Shown: positions 23,339-33,206, counted from the first letter of the stretch. The stretch: DNA of 64,000 nt from Blastochloris sulfoviridis (GCF_008630065.1 NZ_VWPL01000016.1:1-64000), one strand, 5' to 3'. A program made the numbers and translations. Notes: generated by a model from the letters alone, not told the origin.

Positions 23339-24115
23339 GTGTTCAAGGTCCGAGTCATCCCCTGCCTTGACGTCAAGGACGGCCGCGTCGTCAAGGGCGT
23401 CCAGTTCGTCGATCTGCGCGACGCGGGCGACCCCGTGGCCTGCGCCATCGCCTATGACGCGGCCGGCGCCGACGAGCTGACCTTTCTCGACATCACCGCC
23501 AGCCACGAGAAGCGCGGCATCCTGCTCGACGTGGTCCAGCGCACCGCCGAGGCCTGCTTCATGCCGCTCACCGTGGGCGGCGGGGTGCGCGCGGTGGAGG
23601 ACATCCGCACGCTGCTGCTTGCCGGGGCCGACAAGGTGTCGATCAACACCGCCGCGGTGCACCGCCGCGACTTCGTGCGCGAGGCGGCCGAGAAGTTCGG
23701 CGACCAGTGCATCGTCGTCGCCATCGACGCCAAGCGGGTGTCTCCGCCCGGCGCGCCGCCGAAATGGGAGATCTTCACCCATGGCGGCCGCAACCCGACC
23801 GGGCTCGACGCCCTCGACTATGCCGAGGAGGTGGTGAGCCTCGGTGCCGGCGAGATCCTGCTCACCTCGATGGATTGCGACGGCACCAAGGCCGGCTTCG
23901 ACGTGGCGTTGACCCGCGCGGTGGCCGACCGCGTCCACGTGCCGGTGATCGCCTCGGGCGGCGCCGGCGCGCCGCAGCATTTCGTCGATGCGGTTCGCGA
24001 CGGCCATGCCTCGGCCGTGCTCGCCGCCTCGCTGTTCCATTTCGGCGAGCTGACCATCCGCGAGGTCAAGACCAAGATGGCCGAGGCCGGGCTGCCGGTG
24101 CGGCTCGATCCGTGA
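23339..24115 (+). CDS. hisF: imidazole glycerol phosphate synthase, cyclase subunit
   Basis: TIM barrel forming IGP and AICAR with ammonia from HisH. N-terminal [17 protein letters not shown] with catalytic Asp11 equivalent. [12 protein letters not shown] and [13 protein letters not shown] are the phosphate-binding loops. [14 protein letters not shown] carries the second catalytic Asp. Length 258 aa. GTG start at 23339; the 117-bp gap after hisA is the largest in this cluster. Confidence 0.97.
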   Translation: MFKVRVIPCLDVKDGRVVKGVQFVDLRDAGDPVACAIAYDAAGADELTFLDITASHEKRGILLDVVQRTAEACFMPLTVGGGVRAVEDIRTLLLAGADKVSINTAAVHRRDFVREAAEKFGDQCIVVAIDAKRVSPPGAPPKWEIFTHGGRNPTGLDALDYAEEVVSLGAGEILLTSMDCDGTKAGFDVALTRAVADRVHVPVIASGGAGAPQHFVDAVRDGHASAVLAASLFHFGELTIREVKTKMAEAGLPVRLDP

Positions 24116-24122
24116 GGCGGCG

Positions 24123-24473
24123 ATGAGCGGGGACGGGATGGCGGACATGACGGCGCGCGTCAGCCTTGAAGACCTCACGCATATCGTGGCCGAGCGCGGC
24201 CGCGCCGATCCCGCCCAGTCCTATACCGCCAAGCTGCTGGCGAAGGGCATGGACGAGGTGGCCAAGAAGCTCGGCGAGGAGGGCGTCGAATTGGCGCTGG
24301 CCGCGGTGGCCGGTCCGCGTGAGCGCGTGATCGCCGAGACCGCCGATCTCTTGTATCATCTTGCCGTCCTGCTGGCGGCGCGCGAGGTGTCCCTCGCCGA
24401 GGTCGAGGCGGAACTGGCCAAGCGGACCGGACGATCGGGCCTCGCCGAAAAGGCGTCCCGCACGAAGGAGTGA
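24123..24473 (+). CDS. hisE: phosphoribosyl-ATP pyrophosphatase
   Basis: Second step of histidine synthesis, all-alpha NTP-PPase fold. Signature [25 protein letters not shown], then [16 protein letters not shown]. Length 116 aa with a short N-terminal extension; ATG codons at 24138 or 24147 are alternatives. It sits 7 nt after hisF. Confidence 0.95.
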   Translation: MSGDGMADMTARVSLEDLTHIVAERGRADPAQSYTAKLLAKGMDEVAKKLGEEGVELALAAVAGPRERVIAETADLLYHLAVLLAAREVSLAEVEAELAKRTGRSGLAEKASRTKE

Positions 24474-24645
24474 GAGGAACTCCGGCCCCAGGGCCGGATT
24501 TCGCGGGCCGGCCGCCGGATATCCCCTTCTTTGGGGCCGGCGAACTTGGTGCCGGGGTCACGCGGTGATCGTCCAGACCCCGTACGCTCCGGGAGCGAGA
24601 CAAATCTTCCGGATTTCCAAAGGGACCAGAAACGGGACGCGCTGA

Positions 24646-25602
24646 ATGGACACCCGGGTTGACGACGGCCTGTCGCCCTATCGCATCTTCACGCGGTCCG
24701 AATGGGCCAAGCTGCGCGCCGATGCGCCGATGACGCTGACGAAGGCGGAGGTGGCGAAGCTGCAGTCGGTCAATGACCGGCTGTCGGTCAAGGAGGTGGA
24801 GATGATCTACCTCCCCGTCTCCCGCCTGCTCGGCCTCTACGTCTCGGCCACCCAGAAGCTGTTCCGCGCCCAGCAGCGCTTCCTGGCCATCGAGGATGCC
24901 AAGATGCCCTACGTCATCGGCATCGGCGGCTCGGTGGCGGTCGGCAAGTCGACCACCGCCCGCGTGCTGCAGGCGCTGCTGGCGCGCATGAGCCCGGCGC
25001 CCAAGGTCGACCTCATCACCACCGACGGCTTCCTCTACCCCAATGCGGTGCTGGAGGCCGAGGGGCTGATGGAGCGCAAGGGCTTCCCCGATTCCTACGA
25101 CATGCCGGCGCTGCTGCGCTTCCTGTCGGACGTCAAGGCCGGCCGCAATCCGGTGCGGGCGCCGATCTATTCGCACCTCGTCTATGACATCGTGCCGGGC
25201 GCCTATACCGAGATCGACCGGCCGGATGTGCTGATCGTCGAGGGTCTCAACGTGCTGCAGACCGGCGAGATGCTGCCCAGGGACGGCAAGGCGATTCCCT
25301 TCGTCTCCGATTACTTCGACTTCTCGGTCTATATCGACGCTGACGAGGACGTGCTGGAGCGCTGGTACATCGACCGGTTCCTGGCGCTGCGCTCGACCGC
25401 CTTCCGCGATCCGCAATCCTATTTCCGACGCTACGCCGACCTTTCCGACGACGAGGCGACCGCCACCGCGCTGACGATCTGGCGGCGGATCAACCTCACC
25501 AATCTGCACGAGAACATCCTGCCCACCCGCCAGCGCGCCGACCTGATCCTGAAGAAGGGCGCCAACCACCTCATCGAGGAAGTGGCGTTGCGGAAGCTCT
25601 GA
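24646..25602 (+). CDS. coaA: pantothenate kinase, type I
   Basis: First committed step of coenzyme A synthesis. P-loop [20 protein letters not shown] near residue 93. Family blocks [21 protein letters not shown] and [13 protein letters not shown]. Length 318 aa. ATG at 24646. It follows hisE after 172 bp, a common pairing in this order, and the window also carries the last CoA gene (coaE). Confidence 0.96.
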   Translation: MDTRVDDGLSPYRIFTRSEWAKLRADAPMTLTKAEVAKLQSVNDRLSVKEVEMIYLPVSRLLGLYVSATQKLFRAQQRFLAIEDAKMPYVIGIGGSVAVGKSTTARVLQALLARMSPAPKVDLITTDGFLYPNAVLEAEGLMERKGFPDSYDMPALLRFLSDVKAGRNPVRAPIYSHLVYDIVPGAYTEIDRPDVLIVEGLNVLQTGEMLPRDGKAIPFVSDYFDFSVYIDADEDVLERWYIDRFLALRSTAFRDPQSYFRRYADLSDDEATATALTIWRRINLTNLHENILPTRQRADLILKKGANHLIEEVALRKL

Positions 25603-25744
25603 AGCGCCGGCCTTCGAAGCCGAATTTGCAGCCGCGCCAAGCCGTTTCGACAACACCTGTTCGGCCATGCCGGTTGCCGGCAGCCGGTCCGGCGGGCTAT
25701 GACATCGGCCCTCCCGCCGCCTCATTGCTCGGCAATCCGAGGTC

Positions 25745-26437
25745 ATGCCCGAACTTTTCCATCTGCCGTTTTGTCCGCTGTCGCGTTTCGTCCGGCTTGC
25801 CCTGGGCGAATATGGCGTGGACGCCCGCCTGATCGAGGAACGTCCCTGGGATCGGCGCGAGGCGTTCCTGATCCTCAACCCGGCCGGCACGCTGCCGGTG
25901 CTGCGGGACGATGACGGACGCGCCGTGCCCGGCGTCGCGCTGGTGGCCGAATATCTCGACGAGGCTATCGGCGAGACGCTGGGCGACCGGCGGCTGCTGC
26001 CGGTGGAGATCGACGAGCGCATTGAGGTGCGCCGGCTGATGGCGTGGTTCTTCGACAAGTTCTATCACGAAGTGGCCGGGCCGCTGGTCGGCGAGCGCAT
26101 CGACAAGCGCATGATGACGCTGGCCCAGGGCGGCGGCCCGCCGGACATGACGGCGATCCGCGCGGCGAAGGCCAACATCAAGTATCATCTGCAATATATC
26201 GGCTGGCTGCTGCGCGGCCGGAACTGGCTGGCCGGCGAGCGGCTGACCTATGCCGACATCGCGGCGGCGGCGCAGCTCTCCAGCGTCGACTATCTCGGGG
26301 ACGTGCCCTGGCACGAGGACGAGGCGGCAAAGCAGTGGTACGCCAAGATGAAATCGCGGCCCTCGTTCCGTCCGATCCTGGCCGACGCGATGGCCGGCAT
26401 GCCGGCCTCTCCGAGCTACGCCGACCTCGATTTCTGA
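25745..26437 (+). CDS. glutathione S-transferase family protein
   Basis: A 230-aa protein. The N-terminal thioredoxin-like domain has [23 protein letters not shown] (Ser/Cys region at residues 9-13), NPAGTLPVL with the cis-proline, and a glutathione-binding region ([10 protein letters not shown]). The C-terminal helical domain includes [19 protein letters not shown]. The substrate is not predictable. Its TGA stop overlaps the apparent CTG start of queG. Confidence 0.9.
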   Translation: MPELFHLPFCPLSRFVRLALGEYGVDARLIEERPWDRREAFLILNPAGTLPVLRDDDGRAVPGVALVAEYLDEAIGETLGDRRLLPVEIDERIEVRRLMAWFFDKFYHEVAGPLVGERIDKRMMTLAQGGGPPDMTAIRAAKANIKYHLQYIGWLLRGRNWLAGERLTYADIAAAAQLSSVDYLGDVPWHEDEAAKQWYAKMKSRPSFRPILADAMAGMPASPSYADLDF

Positions 26438-27558
26438 CCGCCGACGCGCTGAAGGCGGCACTGATTGCCCGCGCCCGTGCCGAGGGCTTCGACCTGGTGC
26501 GCATCGCCGGGCCGGACGCCGCGCCCGAGGCCGGCGCGCGCCTCGCCGCCTGGCTCAAAGCCGGCTTCCACGGCACGATGGCGTGGATGGCGGCCACCGC
26601 CAACCGCCGACCGGCGCCGCGCCTCGTCTGGCCCGACGTTGCCTCGGTGATCATGCTCGGCGTCAATTACGGACCGGCCGAGGATCCGCGCGCCGCCACC
26701 GCGCGGCCTGAGCGCGGCGCCATCTCGGTCTATGCCCAGGGCGACGACTATCACGACGTCATCAAGGGGGCGCAGAAGCGGCTGGCGCAGTGGCTGGTCG
26801 CCAGCGCCGGCGGCGACGTCAAGGTGTTCGTCGACACCGCGCCGGTGATGGAAAAACCGCTGGCCGCCGCCGCCGGCCTCGGCTGGCAGGGCAAGCACAC
26901 CAATCTGGTGGCCCGCGACTTCGGCTCCTGGCTGTTCCTCGGCGCCATCTTCACCACGCTGAAGCTGCCGGCCGATGCGCCCGAGCGCGACCATTGCGGC
27001 TCCTGCCAAGCCTGCCTAAAGGCCTGCCCCACCGCGGCTTTCCCGCGGCCCTACCAGCTCGACGCGCGCCGCTGCATCTCGTATCTGACCATCGAGAACA
27101 AGGGGCCGATCCCGCGCGAATTCCGCGCCGCGATCGGCAACCGCATCTATGGCTGCGACGAATGCCTCGCCGCCTGCCCGTGGAACAAGTTCGCGGTGGA
27201 GGGCCGCGCGTTGCGCCTGGCCGCCCGCGCGGAATTGAAGGCGCCGCCGCTCGCCGAGCTCGTCCGGCTCGATGATGCGGCGTTCCGGGCGCTGTTCGCC
27301 AAAAGCCCGGTCAAGCGCATCGGGCGGGTGCGCTTCGTGCGCAACGTCTTGATCGCAATCGGTAATTCCGGCGAACTGGCGCTTGCGGCCGAGGTGCGGC
27401 GGCGGCTCGACGATGCCGAGCCGCTGGTGCGGGGCGCCGCCGCCTGGGCGCTCGGCCGGCTCGATCCCGCCGCGGCGATGGCAGAGGCGACGGCGCGTGC
27501 GGCGGCCGAGCCCGACGACGGCGTCCGCGCCGAATGGCATTATATCGCAAGGACTTGA
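26434..27558 (+). CDS. queG: epoxyqueuosine reductase QueG
   Basis: Last step of queuosine tRNA modification, a cobalamin-dependent iron-sulfur enzyme. Two 4Fe-4S motifs are near the middle ([16 protein letters not shown] and [10 protein letters not shown]). The catalytic-core Asp region ([11 protein letters not shown]) and WQGKHTN are present. HEAT-like repeats make up the C-terminus. Family alignment places the start at [14 protein letters not shown], but no ATG, GTG or TTG exists there in frame. The codon is CTG at 26434-26436, overlapping the GST stop as CTGA, the same architecture as the ATGA/GTGA couplings elsewhere in the window. From there it is 374 aa, the usual size. Confidence 0.9.
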   Translation: MTADALKAALIARARAEGFDLVRIAGPDAAPEAGARLAAWLKAGFHGTMAWMAATANRRPAPRLVWPDVASVIMLGVNYGPAEDPRAATARPERGAISVYAQGDDYHDVIKGAQKRLAQWLVASAGGDVKVFVDTAPVMEKPLAAAAGLGWQGKHTNLVARDFGSWLFLGAIFTTLKLPADAPERDHCGSCQACLKACPTAAFPRPYQLDARRCISYLTIENKGPIPREFRAAIGNRIYGCDECLAACPWNKFAVEGRALRLAARAELKAPPLAELVRLDDAAFRALFAKSPVKRIGRVRFVRNVLIAIGNSGELALAAEVRRRLDDAEPLVRGAAAWALGRLDPAAAMAEATARAAAEPDDGVRAEWHYIART

Positions 27559-27566
27559 GGAAACCC

Positions 27567-28457
27567 ATGGCCACGCTGGTCGTCATCGGTCTCGGCTATT
27601 CCGCCACCCGCGCCGTCGAGGAGGTGGCCCCGCGCTTCGACCGCATCGTCGTGACGGTGCGCGATCCGGCCCGCGCCGCCGGTCTCAACGCGTCGGGCGT
27701 CGGCAGCGTAGCGGTCGAAGCCCTGGCGTTCGACGGCACTGCGGCGTCGGATCGGCTCGCTGCGGCGCTGCACGGCGCCGATGCGCTGCTGGTCTCGGCG
27801 CCGCCCGCCGCCGACGGCGCCGATCCGCTGCTCGCCTGCCACCGCACAGACCTCGATGCGGCCCGCCGCCTCGCCTGGGTCGGCTATCTTTCGACCGTCG
27901 GCGTCTATGGCGATGCCGGCGGCGGCTGGGTCGACGAAACCTCCCCCTGCCGGCCGGTCTCGCCGCGCTCGGCGGCGCGGCTCGCGGTCGAGGGCGCCTG
28001 GGCCGGCTTCGGGGCTGTGCGCGGCGTGCCGGTGGTGATGATGCGGCTGTCGGGCATCTACGGCCCCGGCCAGAACGCGCTGGAGCAGGTGCGCTCCGGC
28101 ACCGCCAAGCGCATCGTCAAGCCCGGCCAGGTGTTCAACCGCATCCATGTCGACGACATCGCCGGGGCGGTGGCGGCAAGCCTCGCGCGACCCGATGTGA
28201 CGGGTCCGCTCAACGTCACCGACGACGAGCCGGCGCCGCCGCAGGACGTCACCGCCTTTGCCGCCGAACTTCTCGGCGTGCCGCCGCCGCCCGAGCAGGA
28301 CTGGGAGGCGGCGTGGCCGACGCTATCGCCGATGGCCCGCTCGTTCTGGGGCGAATCGAAGCGGGTGAAGAATGCGCGGCTGCGCCGGGACCTCGGCTAC
28401 CCGTTGCGCCATCCCACCTATCGCGAGGGCCTGCGGGCGCTGCTGGCGGCGGGCTGA
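27567..28457 (+). CDS. NAD(P)-dependent epimerase/dehydratase-like (SDR, YeeZ-type)
   Basis: A 296-aa Rossmann protein with an atypical N-terminal glycine motif (VVIGLGYSATRAVEEV), STVGVYGD (catalytic Tyr region), RLSGIYGPGQNALE and FNRIHVDDIAGAVAASL. It resembles extended short-chain dehydrogenases acting on sugar nucleotides, but the substrate is unknown. GAGG lies 7 nt before the ATG. It is 8 nt after queG and ends 3 nt from the convergent YgjP-type gene. Confidence 0.85.
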   Translation: MATLVVIGLGYSATRAVEEVAPRFDRIVVTVRDPARAAGLNASGVGSVAVEALAFDGTAASDRLAAALHGADALLVSAPPAADGADPLLACHRTDLDAARRLAWVGYLSTVGVYGDAGGGWVDETSPCRPVSPRSAARLAVEGAWAGFGAVRGVPVVMMRLSGIYGPGQNALEQVRSGTAKRIVKPGQVFNRIHVDDIAGAVAASLARPDVTGPLNVTDDEPAPPQDVTAFAAELLGVPPPPEQDWEAAWPTLSPMARSFWGESKRVKNARLRRDLGYPLRHPTYREGLRALLAAG

Positions 28458-28460
28458 GGG

Positions 28461-29207
28461 TCATCGCCCATAGCGGTGGAGCTCCGCGCCGTGCCGGCGC
28501 AGCCACTGGCGGGCGGCGCCGTAGTCCGGGCAAAGCTCGGCGACCAGCGCCCAGAACCGGTCCGAATGGTCGAGATGGACGAGGTGCGCCACCTCATGCG
28601 CCGCCAGATAGTCGATCACCCAGGGCGGGGCCATGACGATCCGCCAGGAGAAGGACAGCCGGCCCGAGGCGGAGCACGAGCCCCAGCGCGAGCGGACGTC
28701 GCGGATGGTGATGCGGGCGATCTCGCGGCCGACGGCGGCGGCGTGGCGGGTGCTGGCCTCGGTCAGGTCGGCGCGCGCCTGCCGCACCAGGAAATCGTGC
28801 ACCCGGCGGGCCACATGCGGCGCCTCGCCGGCCACCACCAGCCGCGGCGTGCCGTCCGCGCCGTCCTCGGTCCAGGCGGTGCCGCGCGCGCCCGGCCGGT
28901 GTTCGATGCGGTGATATGCGCCGCGCAGCGGCACGCTCGCCCCGTCGACGAACGCCACCTGCGGCGGCAGCCGGCTCAGCCGCGCCATAAGCCAGGCGGC
29001 GTGACGCTCGGCGAACACCGCGGCCTCGGCCAGCGAGCCGCGCTTGGGCACGGTCAGCACGGCATCGCGCTCGGCAGCCCGCAGCCGCAGCGTGTAGCGC
29101 TGGGCGCGGGCCGAGCGCCGGACCGCGACGATGACGCTCTCGCCGGCATGACGCAGGACGAGCGTCGGGATGGTCGGGGACGGGGCGGAACGGCGGCGAA
29201 TCGTCAT
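28461..29207 (-). CDS. YgjP-like zinc metallopeptidase (DUF45, M48-related)
   Basis: A 248-aa protein with the zinc motif HEVAHLVHLDHSDRFW near residue 205, preceded by the diagnostic RSRWGSCSASGRLSFSWR and DYLAAHE. No signal peptide is seen, so it is probably cytoplasmic. The family (DUF45/WLM-like) is sometimes linked to restriction-modification systems, but nothing of that kind is adjacent here. ATG at 29205-29207. Confidence 0.9.
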   Translation of the reverse strand: MTIRRRSAPSPTIPTLVLRHAGESVIVAVRRSARAQRYTLRLRAAERDAVLTVPKRGSLAEAAVFAERHAAWLMARLSRLPPQVAFVDGASVPLRGAYHRIEHRPGARGTAWTEDGADGTPRLVVAGEAPHVARRVHDFLVRQARADLTEASTRHAAAVGREIARITIRDVRSRWGSCSASGRLSFSWRIVMAPPWVIDYLAAHEVAHLVHLDHSDRFWALVAELCPDYGAARQWLRRHGAELHRYGR

Positions 29208-29604
29208 CGCCCCCGATCATACGAATTCCAGGAGATCAGTTCGTTAATCAGGATGCGATCCCACCGGAAATCTCTGATCGAACCCGGAGTCCGGAATTCC
29301 TTCGGTCTTCGCGCGATCAGGGAAACAGGATCGCCGTCCCTCTGAAGTCGAGGCCGGAATTTCTGGCGGCGAGAACACGAATCCCCGGCGCGACCGGCCG
29401 CAATCAGGCTCCGTCACGCCGAACTATATCCTGACGGAGGTCCACAAACGCGATCTGCCGCCGCGATGACGTGGGGTTGGCCGTGGGGTCGACTCGCCGG
29501 CCGGGCCTGCGATCGAAGGGAGACGAAACGAAAAATGCCCGCAGCTCGTGCGGGCATCCTTCGTCGGTCGCGGTGGCCAGACGTTCGCGGTGGCCGGACA
29601 GAGC
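29208..29604. other. 397-bp intergenic region YgjP-type gene / phaZ
   Basis: No gene was recognised. It holds the phaZ terminator at 29531-29557. Upstream lies a stretch (29217-29345) with partial palindromes (ACGAATTCC, CCGGAAATC, CCGGAATTCC) that looks like a decayed family B element. The YgjP-type promoter should lie at its left edge. Confidence 0.55.
29531..29557 (-). terminator. intrinsic terminator of phaZ
   Basis: Read on the minus strand: stem ATGCCCGCA, loop CGAGC, stem TGCGGGCAT, then TTTTCGTTTCG. A 9-bp stem followed by a T-tract, 48 nt past the phaZ stop codon. It is the best rho-independent terminator in the window. Confidence 0.88.
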
Positions 29605-31290
29605 TCAGCCGGCGGCGGCGGGCACGGTCTGCTTGTCCGCCAGCCGCGAGGCCTGGGCCACCCATTTGTCGCGCGCCGCCCGGCCCTTGTAGTGGGGCAG
29701 CCGGGCGTCGAGTTCCTTCAGCTCGGCGTCGGTGAAGCCCGCGAGCTGCCAGAAGTGCCACACCCCGGCCTCGTTCAGGAGCTGCGACAGCCGCGGCCCG
29801 ACGCCGGAGATGCGGGTCAGGTCGTCGGGCGTGCCCTGCGGGGCGCTGAGGAAGGCCCGCCGCGCCGCGCCGGCCTCGGCCGCCCCGCCCTCGGCCGCGC
29901 TGCCCTCCGGCTCGGCGCCGGGCCGGATGTCGATGCCCTTGGTGCCGAAGGTCTCGATGAGCTGCTGCGAGGGCGATTTGATCGCCGCGGACTTGCTCTC
30001 GACGGACTTGCCCTCGACGGACTTGCTCGCGGCGGATTTGGTCGCGGCCGCCTCGTCCCGGCGCTCGTTCGCCCGCATGAAGGCGGCGATGCGCGGCGCG
30101 ATCTCCTTGCGGAAGCGCGAGCCGTTGAACACGCCGTAGTGGCCGACGCCCGGCTGGACGTAATGCTGGCGCTTGTCGGCCGCGAGCTCGCTGGCCAGCC
30201 GGTGGGCCGCCTCGGTCTGGCCGCCGCCGGTGATGTCGTCCTTCTCGCCCTCGACCGTCATCAGCGCGACGTTGCGGATCTTGGACGGGTCGACCGGGAT
30301 GCCGCGATGGGTCATGGTGCCGAGCGGCAGCGCGTGCTTGATGAACACCGTCTCCACCGTCTGCAGGTAGAACTCGGCGGTCAGGTCCATCACCGCCATG
30401 TATTCGTCGTAGAATTCCTTGTGCTTGGCGGCGCTGTCGCCGTCGCCGCGCACCATGTGCATGTACAGCTCGCGGTGCGCGTCGACATGGCGATCGAGAT
30501 TCATCGTCATGAAGCCGCTGACCTGCAGAAAGCCGGGATAGACTTGGCGCATGAAGCCGGCGTGCGGGAACGGCACCTGGGTGATGACGTTGCGCTTGAA
30601 CCAGCCGATATCCTTGTCGTGGGCCAGCTTGTTGACCGCGGTGGGGTTGGAGCGGGTGTCGATCGGCCCGCCCATCAGGATCATCGACAGCGGCACGTCG
30701 GGGTCGTTCGCCGCCTCCATCCGCGACACCGCGGCGAACGCCGGCACCGAGGGCTGGCAGACGGCGATGACGTGGGTGTCGCCGCCCAGCGCGTGCAGCA
30801 TCTCGATGACGTAGTCGATATAGTCGTCGAGGTCGAACGTGCCGGCGGCGAGCGGCACCACCCGGGCGTCCTCCCAGTCGGTGATGTAGATGTCGTGGTT
30901 GGGCAGCAGCGTCTCGACCGTGCCGCGCAGCAGCGTCGCATAATGGCCGGACATCGGCGCCACCAGCAGCACCTTCGGGTCGCGGCGCTCGACGTCGGCG
31001 AATTCGCGCTCGAAATGCAGAAGCCGGCAGAACGGCCGCTCCCACACCGATTGGATGCGCACCGGCACCGGCTCGCCATCGACCATGGTGGTGTCGAGGC
31101 CCCATTCCGGCTTGCCGTAGCGGCGGGTCATCCGCTCGAACATCTCGCACGAGGCGGCGATGGTCTTGCCGACCGGGGTGCTCGACAGCGGGTTCATCGG
31201 GCTCTTGAAGTAGACGCGGGCGACGTCGGCCGCGGCCCGGTAGGGTGACAGCGCCGCGTGCGTCAGCTCGAACCAATGATAGTACGGCAC
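29605..31290 (-). CDS. phaZ: intracellular polyhydroxybutyrate depolymerase with C-terminal helix-hairpin-helix domain
   Basis: Alpha/beta-hydrolase of the intracellular PHB depolymerase family. The N-terminal block is YYHWFELTHAALSPYR. The nucleophilic Cys sits in HVIAVCQPSVPA (about residue 179), where the PhaZa1 family has its active-site cysteine, and the C-terminal catalytic His lies in VGHYGVFNGSRFR. After about residue 410 an unusual tail follows: a KSxxxKS-repeat linker, then a helix-hairpin-helix domain with DDLTRISGVGPRLSQLLNEAG. Typical depolymerases end near 410 aa, so this is a fusion. GTG 31290 (AGGAAGG 8 nt upstream) is preferred over GTG 31299. A PhbF-type operator lies about 110 bp upstream. 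Confidence 0.9.
   Translation of the reverse strand: MPYYHWFELTHAALSPYRAAADVARVYFKSPMNPLSSTPVGKTIAASCEMFERMTRRYGKPEWGLDTTMVDGEPVPVRIQSVWERPFCRLLHFEREFADVERRDPKVLLVAPMSGHYATLLRGTVETLLPNHDIYITDWEDARVVPLAAGTFDLDDYIDYVIEMLHALGGDTHVIAVCQPSVPAFAAVSRMEAANDPDVPLSMILMGGPIDTRSNPTAVNKLAHDKDIGWFKRNVITQVPFPHAGFMRQVYPGFLQVSGFMTMNLDRHVDAHRELYMHMVRGDGDSAAKHKEFYDEYMAVMDLTAEFYLQTVETVFIKHALPLGTMTHRGIPVDPSKIRNVALMTVEGEKDDITGGGQTEAAHRLASELAADKRQHYVQPGVGHYGVFNGSRFRKEIAPRIAAFMRANERRDEAAATKSAASKSVEGKSVESKSAAIKSPSQQLIETFGTKGIDIRPGAEPEGSAAEGGAAEAGAARRAFLSAPQGTPDDLTRISGVGPRLSQLLNEAGVWHFWQLAGFTDAELKELDARLPHYKGRAARDKWVAQASRLADKQTVPAAAG
29986..30045. repeat. in-frame 15-bp tandem repeat in the phaZ linker
   Basis: Degenerate 15-bp units (GACTTGCTCTCGACG type) encode a KSVEG/KSVES/KSAA repeat in the linker between the hydrolase and HhH domains. 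Confidence 0.65.
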
Positions 31291-31400
31291 GGGATCCACC
31301 TTCCTGTCCTGGCCGGCCGGTCCGCAGGGCGCGCCGTCTTGGCCGGTTTCATCGACGTTGCGTCATCAACCTGTCCGAGAACGAGCGGTTCCGGCCAACG

Positions 31401-31412
31401 TGCTGCACTGCA
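31401..31412. promoter_or_regulatory. candidate PhaR/PhbF operator upstream of phaZ
   Basis: On the minus strand this reads TGCAGTGCAGCA, an exact match to the PhbF consensus TGCRNYGCASMA described for PHB-metabolism promoters. It lies 111-122 bp upstream of the phaZ start. The match and its position fit repression by a PhaR/PhbF-type regulator. No phaR gene is in the window. Confidence 0.6.
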
Positions 31413-31551
31413 AAACGGTCAGCCAAAAAAGCTCGGAAAATCCTGCGTCGCGACGGTATCGAGATACGCCGGGACGGCCGCGATCAACCGAGGCCTTCAG
31501 CTTAGTCGGATTGTTACAAATAAGACAATCCGCCTTTCGCCCAGGAAGGCG

Positions 31552-32364
31552 TCATTCGCCGGCGGAGATCAGCGACCCTTGGTCGCGGGCGGACTCGACG
31601 AGCCGCGAAAACGCCCATGCTGCGGCCGCGAACAGCACGGCGTTGACCAGCAGCGCCCGCGCCATCAGGTCGGCGCGGAAGACATGGTCGATCACCAGCG
31701 TCCGCATGCCTTCGAAGACATAGGTCGGCGGCAGCAGCCAGGCCACGTGCTGCAGCCAGTCCGGCAGCACGGCGACCGGGTAGTAGACGCAGGCCAAGGG
31801 CATGAACAGGAACATGATGGTCCAGGCCAGCCCCTCGGCGCCCAGGCCGTTGCGCAGCACGAGGCCGGACACCACGAGCCCCACCGACCAGCTGGTGAGA
31901 ATCAGATTGGCGAAGAACGCCGCCAGCGCGAAGCCCATGGCGTAGATGTTGAAGTCGAAGAAGAAGATCGCCATCACGCTGACCGGCACCATGCCGATGG
32001 CCAGCCGCACGATGCTCATGATCATCAGGCTCGCCACGAACTCGGCGGTGGTGAGCGGGCTCATGAGCAGGTTGCCCATGTTGCGCGCCCACATCTCCTC
32101 CAGGAACGACACCGAGAAGCCGAGCTGGCCGCGCATCAGGATGTCCCACAGCAGCACCGCGCCGATGAAGGCGCCGCCGGCGCGGGCGAAGAAGGTGGCG
32201 TTGTCGGCCACATAGAGCTGGATGAAGCCCCAGGTGAGAAGCTGCACCGCCGGCCAGTAGACGAGCTCCAACAGCCGCGGCCAGGACGAGCGCAGCAGGT
32301 ACCAGTAGCGCAGCACCATGGCGCCGACGCGCCGCGGCGAGAACAGCACCGCCGCCCCGCTCAT
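31552..32364 (-). CDS. ABC-2 type transporter permease
   Basis: A 270-aa inner-membrane protein with about six hydrophobic helices and the ABC-2 signature region LACVYYPVAVLPDWLQHVAWLLPPTYVFEGMR near residue 195. The ATG overlaps the ATPase stop codon (ATGA), so the pair forms one exporter. The cargo is unknown; a complex exporter of the NodJ/DrrB or antibiotic/lipid type is possible. Confidence 0.9.
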   Translation of the reverse strand: MSGAAVLFSPRRVGAMVLRYWYLLRSSWPRLLELVYWPAVQLLTWGFIQLYVADNATFFARAGGAFIGAVLLWDILMRGQLGFSVSFLEEMWARNMGNLLMSPLTTAEFVASLMIMSIVRLAIGMVPVSVMAIFFFDFNIYAMGFALAAFFANLILTSWSVGLVVSGLVLRNGLGAEGLAWTIMFLFMPLACVYYPVAVLPDWLQHVAWLLPPTYVFEGMRTLVIDHVFRADLMARALLVNAVLFAAAAWAFSRLVESARDQGSLISAGE

Positions 32365-33143
32365 GCCCCGGCCTCCGCGCCAGCCGCGCCGCGGCCGCGG
32401 GCGACGTCGAGGAACACCTCCTCCAGCGTGCTGCGGCCGTAGCGGGCGAGCAGGCGCGCGGGCGTGTCGTCGTCGACGATGAGGCCGCCCTTCATCATGA
32501 TCACCCGGTCGCACAGCCGCTCCACCTCGCCCATATTGTGCGAGGCGAGCAGGATGGTGGCGCCGCGCTGCCGGCAATAGTCCTGCAGGCGCGAGCGGAT
32601 CCAGTCGGCGGTGTCGGGGTCGAGCGAGGCGGTCGGCTCGTCGAGCAGCAGCACCTCGGGGTCGTTGATCAGCGCCTTGGCCAGCGCCACCCGCGTCTTC
32701 TGGCCGGCCGAGAGCTTGCCGCACGGGCGGTCGAGCAGCCCGGCGAGGTCGAGGCCCTCCGCCAGCCGGGCGATCTGCCCCGCGACGTCCGCCACGCCGT
32801 AGAGGCGGGCGAACACCGAGAGATTCTGCTGCACGGTCAGCCGGTGCGGCATGTCCACATAGGGGCTTTCGAAATTCATCCGGTGCAGCACCCGGTGGCG
32901 CTCATGCGCCATGTCGGCGCCGAGCACCGCGACGCGGCCGGCCGAAGGGCGCACCAGCCCCATGATCATGGCGATGGTGGTGGTCTTGCCGGCGCCGTTG
33001 CCGCCGAGGAGCCCGGTCACCGAGCCGGCCGCGATGTCGAAGCTGATGCCGCCCACCGCCAGCGTGGCGCGGTAGCGCTTGACGAGGTCGCGGGCGGCGA
33101 TGGCCGCGACGGCTGGGGACGGGGCTGGGGCTGGGGCGGTCAT
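32361..33143 (-). CDS. ABC transporter ATP-binding protein
   Basis: A 260-aa ATPase partner of the downstream permease. Walker A GGNGAGKTTT, Q-loop region, ABC signature KLSAGQKTR (one change from LSGGQ), Walker B VLLLDEPTASLD and switch His in LLASHNMGE. ATG 33143 is preferred; a TTG at 33164 would add seven residues. Divergent from regB. Confidence 0.92.
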   Translation of the reverse strand: MTAPAPAPSPAVAAIAARDLVKRYRATLAVGGISFDIAAGSVTGLLGGNGAGKTTTIAMIMGLVRPSAGRVAVLGADMAHERHRVLHRMNFESPYVDMPHRLTVQQNLSVFARLYGVADVAGQIARLAEGLDLAGLLDRPCGKLSAGQKTRVALAKALINDPEVLLLDEPTASLDPDTADWIRSRLQDYCRQRGATILLASHNMGEVERLCDRVIMMKGGLIVDDDTPARLLARYGRSTLEEVFLDVARGRGAAGAEAGA

Positions 33144-33206
33144 GAGCGGGCGGGTCAGGGCCAAGTGAGCCTATACGAGATCGGCCGGGCAGGCGAGGCG
33201 GCGCGC

